The notes beneath the pieces were generated by a model. The model was not told the origin of the DNA. It was given only the letters and a program-made list of their open reading frames with translations, and ran no database searches. From the NCBI GenBank assembly GCA_019912885.1, contig JAIOHV010000056.1, positions 1-64,000 of the forward strand: 64,000 nt of DNA, given 5' to 3'. This DNA is from a bacterium. GTDB taxonomy: Bacteria; Lernaellota; Lernaellaia; JACKCT01. The position numbers and the translations under genes were made by a program. Each line of letters starts with the position of its first letter. Within the stretch, counting starts at the first letter, position 1. Of the stretch, positions 62,044-64,000 are shown in pieces.

Positions 62044-62090
62044 CATGGACAAATTGGACATGATGGACCGAATAGATATCATGGACATAT
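62044..62090 (+). repeat. ATGGAC word repeat, second patch
   Basis: Words ATGGACAAATTGGACATG and ATGGACCGAATAGATATC, then ATGGACATA lie between nth and the EF-G-like gene, like 36966-37020. Confidence 0.65.
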
Positions 62091-62138
62091 CAACGGCGGT
62101 CCATCCGCGCACGCCTTCATTCCGTTTTCCGCGCGAGC

Positions 62139-64000
62139 TCACTCCTCGTCGCGATCCTTTTTCGCCTGCTCGATGATTTTTTGCGCCAGCTCGTGCGGTA
62201 GCTCCTGATAGTGATCGAATTCCGCCAGATAAGCGCCGCGGCCGCTGGTCATCGAGCGCAGGTCGGGTTCGTAACGCAGGATCTCGGCTAGCGGCACCAT
62301 CGCGCGCACGACGGTGTTCTTGCCGATTGTCTCGAAACCCTGAACCTGGCCGCGCCGGCTCGACAGATCGCCCATGATGTCGCCGGTGTTCTCCTCCGGC
62401 GCGACGATTTCCATTTTGTACACGGGTTCGAGCAGGGTCGGATTCGCCTTCAGGACCGCTTCCTTGAACGCCATCGAACCGGCCATCTTGAAGGCTTGCT
62501 CGGAGCTATCGACGTCGTGCGTTTTGCCGTCGACAAGATCGACCTGGAAATCCACCGTCGGGAAGCCCGCGACCGGCCCGCGTTCGGACGCCTCGCGGAT
62601 TCCCTTGTCCACGGCGGGGATAAACGTCTTGGGAATCACCCCGCCGACGATCTTGTCGTGGAACTCGTAGCCGCCGCCGCGCGGAAGCGGCGCGACGATG
62701 ATCTCGCACTCGCCGAACTGCCCGCGCCCGCCGGATTGCTTGCGGTGACGGTAGCGCGTCGTCGCCTTGCCTTTCACCGTCTCCAGATACGGGATCTTCG
62801 GCAATCCGAGTTCCGCCTCCTGCTTGTAGCGGCGCGCGAGTTTTTCCATCGTCACCTCGATGTGCCCCGTGCCCATGCCGGAAAGCACGACCTCATGCGT
62901 CTGCGCGTCTTTCACGACGCGCAGCGTCGGGTCGTCCTCGGCGATCTTCAGGAGGCTGCCGATCACCTTGTCCTCGTCGCCTTTGACTTTCGGATGCACC
63001 GAGAACGAAATGCGCGGCGGCGGCACGGTGATGAGGTCGTAAACGATCTCGTGCTTCTCGTCGCACAGCGTATCGCCGACGCGCGTGTGCTTCAGCTTGG
63101 TCAGGCCGACGATGTCGCCGACGACCGCCCGTTCCAGATTTTCGGTGTTCTTGCCCTGAATCTTCACAAGGCCGCCCATGCGCTCTTGCGTGCCGGTGTT
63201 CGGATTGAGCGCCGTTCCCTCGGCGCCGACCTCGCCAGAAAGGACGCGGGCGACCGACAGACCGCCGGCGAACAACGAATTGTTCTTGAAGACGATCGCC
63301 GAAAACGGCGCATCGGGCGAACTTTCGCGCGTTTCCTCGGTGTTCGTGCGCGGATTCTTGCCGACGGCGGCCGGGCGCTCGAGGGGGCTTGGAAACGCGT
63401 CGACGCAAAGGTCGAGCAAAAACGGCAGCCCCGCGTTCTTGATCGCGGATCCGCAAAGAACCGGATACGCCGCGCCCGCGGCTACGGCTTTTTTCAAGAC
63501 GGAGAAAATCTCGTCGTGCGTAAGTTCCTCGCCGCCGAGATACTTCTCCATCAACGCCTCGTCGTTTTCCGCAATGGCCTCGAGCGCGGCGATGCGCAAC
63601 TCCTCGACGCGGTCGGTGAGGTCACCGGGCATGTCGATCGGCTGCGCCTCGCCCTTATCGTTGAACTTGTAAGCCTTCTTCTCGAGCACATCGACCACAC
63701 CGGCAAAACCGGCTTCCTGGCCGATCGGAATCGTCAGCGGTACGACGCTGATCTTGAACGATTCGCGGATGTCGTCGAGCGTGCGGTCGAAATCCGCGCG
63801 CTCGCGATCGAGCTTGTTGACGAAAAACGCGCGGGGCAGATTGCGTTCGGCGGCGGCATTCCAGAACCTCTCCGTCTGCACCTCGACGCCGCTGGCCGCG
63901 CAAATCGTGATGAGTGCCGCGTCCGCGACCTGCAACGCCCACAGGGCTTCGGTCACGAAATTTGCGCCGCCCGGAGCGTCGACCAGGTTGACGCGCTGCT
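62139..64000 (-). CDS. Elongation factor G-like GTPase, partial
   Basis: The 5' part runs off the window; 620 codons are present. Domains II to V of EF-G are complete (for example G-K-N-T-V-V-R-A, P-L-A-E-I-L-R-Y near the end and S-G-R-G-A-Y). The G4 motif is N-K-L-D. The G3 motif is D-A-P-G-G where canonical EF-G has D-T-P-G-H, so the histidine that positions the attacking water is missing. This places it in the EF-G-like branch rather than canonical FusA. A canonical fusA may exist elsewhere. Its role is unknown. Confidence 0.85.
   Translation of the reverse strand, partial: QRVNLVDAPGGANFVTEALWALQVADAALITICAASGVEVQTERFWNAAAERNLPRAFFVNKLDRERADFDRTLDDIRESFKISVVPLTIPIGQEAGFAGVVDVLEKKAYKFNDKGEAQPIDMPGDLTDRVEELRIAALEAIAENDEALMEKYLGGEELTHDEIFSVLKKAVAAGAAYPVLCGSAIKNAGLPFLLDLCVDAFPSPLERPAAVGKNPRTNTEETRESSPDAPFSAIVFKNNSLFAGGLSVARVLSGEVGAEGTALNPNTGTQERMGGLVKIQGKNTENLERAVVGDIVGLTKLKHTRVGDTLCDEKHEIVYDLITVPPPRISFSVHPKVKGDEDKVIGSLLKIAEDDPTLRVVKDAQTHEVVLSGMGTGHIEVTMEKLARRYKQEAELGLPKIPYLETVKGKATTRYRHRKQSGGRGQFGECEIIVAPLPRGGGYEFHDKIVGGVIPKTFIPAVDKGIREASERGPVAGFPTVDFQVDLVDGKTHDVDSSEQAFKMAGSMAFKEAVLKANPTLLEPVYKMEIVAPEENTGDIMGDLSSRRGQVQGFETIGKNTVVRAMVPLAEILRYEPDLRSMTSGRGAYLAEFDHYQELPHELAQKIIEQAKKDRDEE

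Overview
The window is about 64 kb of GC-rich (roughly 65%), densely coded bacterial chromosome. I see 53 complete protein genes, one gene cut by the right edge, and one toxin-gene remnant. I found no rRNA, tRNA, CRISPR array, insertion sequence or prophage. The organism looks Gram-negative and diderm. Evidence is a heptose adenylyltransferase for LPS, OmpA-type and other lipoproteins, a TPR/beta-barrel protein and sigma-54 machinery. DUF4388 and DUF4398 proteins, HEAT-repeat proteins, a TSP3-OmpA lipoprotein, a C25 (gingipain-type) protease and a collagen-like multiheme cytochrome resemble 'deltaproteobacteria' in the broad sense (Myxococcota, Desulfobacterota or a related candidate phylum). 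The exact phylum cannot be fixed from this sequence.

Layout. 1-6.5 kb: HEAT-repeat and TatT-like proteins, periplasmic MsrA, a TPR membrane protein and an SGNH hydrolase. 6.5-9.4 kb: a zinc-uptake operon led by a small ribbon-helix-helix protein carrying a Cys/His cluster. Its promoter overlaps a perfect palindrome. 9.3-14.7 kb: a sugar epimerase, a PadR regulator with a palindrome in its leader, a sigma-54-promoted octaheme cytochrome lipoprotein on a collagen-like stalk, and a glycosyltransferase. 14.9-28.6 kb: C25 protease, 4-alpha-glucanotransferase, a large FtsX-type permease, a small membrane protein, a trans-sulfuration enzyme, a DUF4388 protein, SppA and a YugP-type protease. 28.8-36.2 kb: ligA, acylphosphatase, an NtrB/NtrC-like pair, an SCP2-domain protein and alanine dehydrogenase. 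36.3-42.8 kb: hldE-type adenylyltransferase, DUF4398 plus TSP3-OmpA lipoproteins, nadC-birA-coaX and a receiver-like protein. 42.9-47.7 kb: membrane protein, rnc-era-der, and a brnTA toxin-antitoxin pair with a readable promoter/operator. 47.9-51.3 kb: mnmA-mtaB, trxA and a DUF4440 protein. 51.5-59 kb: an envelope region with a TPR/barrel protein, a second sigma-54-promoted gene (beta-propeller), two tandem paralogous lipoproteins of a family I do not recognise, and an EI24/CysZ-like membrane protein. 59.1-64 kb: cysS, an orphan HigA-like antitoxin behind the last codons of its lost toxin, nth, and an EF-G-like GTPase lacking the catalytic histidine.

Many operons are translationally coupled by ATGA or GTGA overlaps. 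Several intergenic gaps carry short dispersed repeats. The clearest family is built on GTCATCCTGAGCGAAGCGAA and expands with a 20-bp period at three separate loci. The most interesting candidates are the Cys/His ribbon-helix-helix regulator of the zinc operon, the sigma-54-controlled surface proteins, the paralogous lipoprotein/EI24 cluster and the decayed higBA locus.
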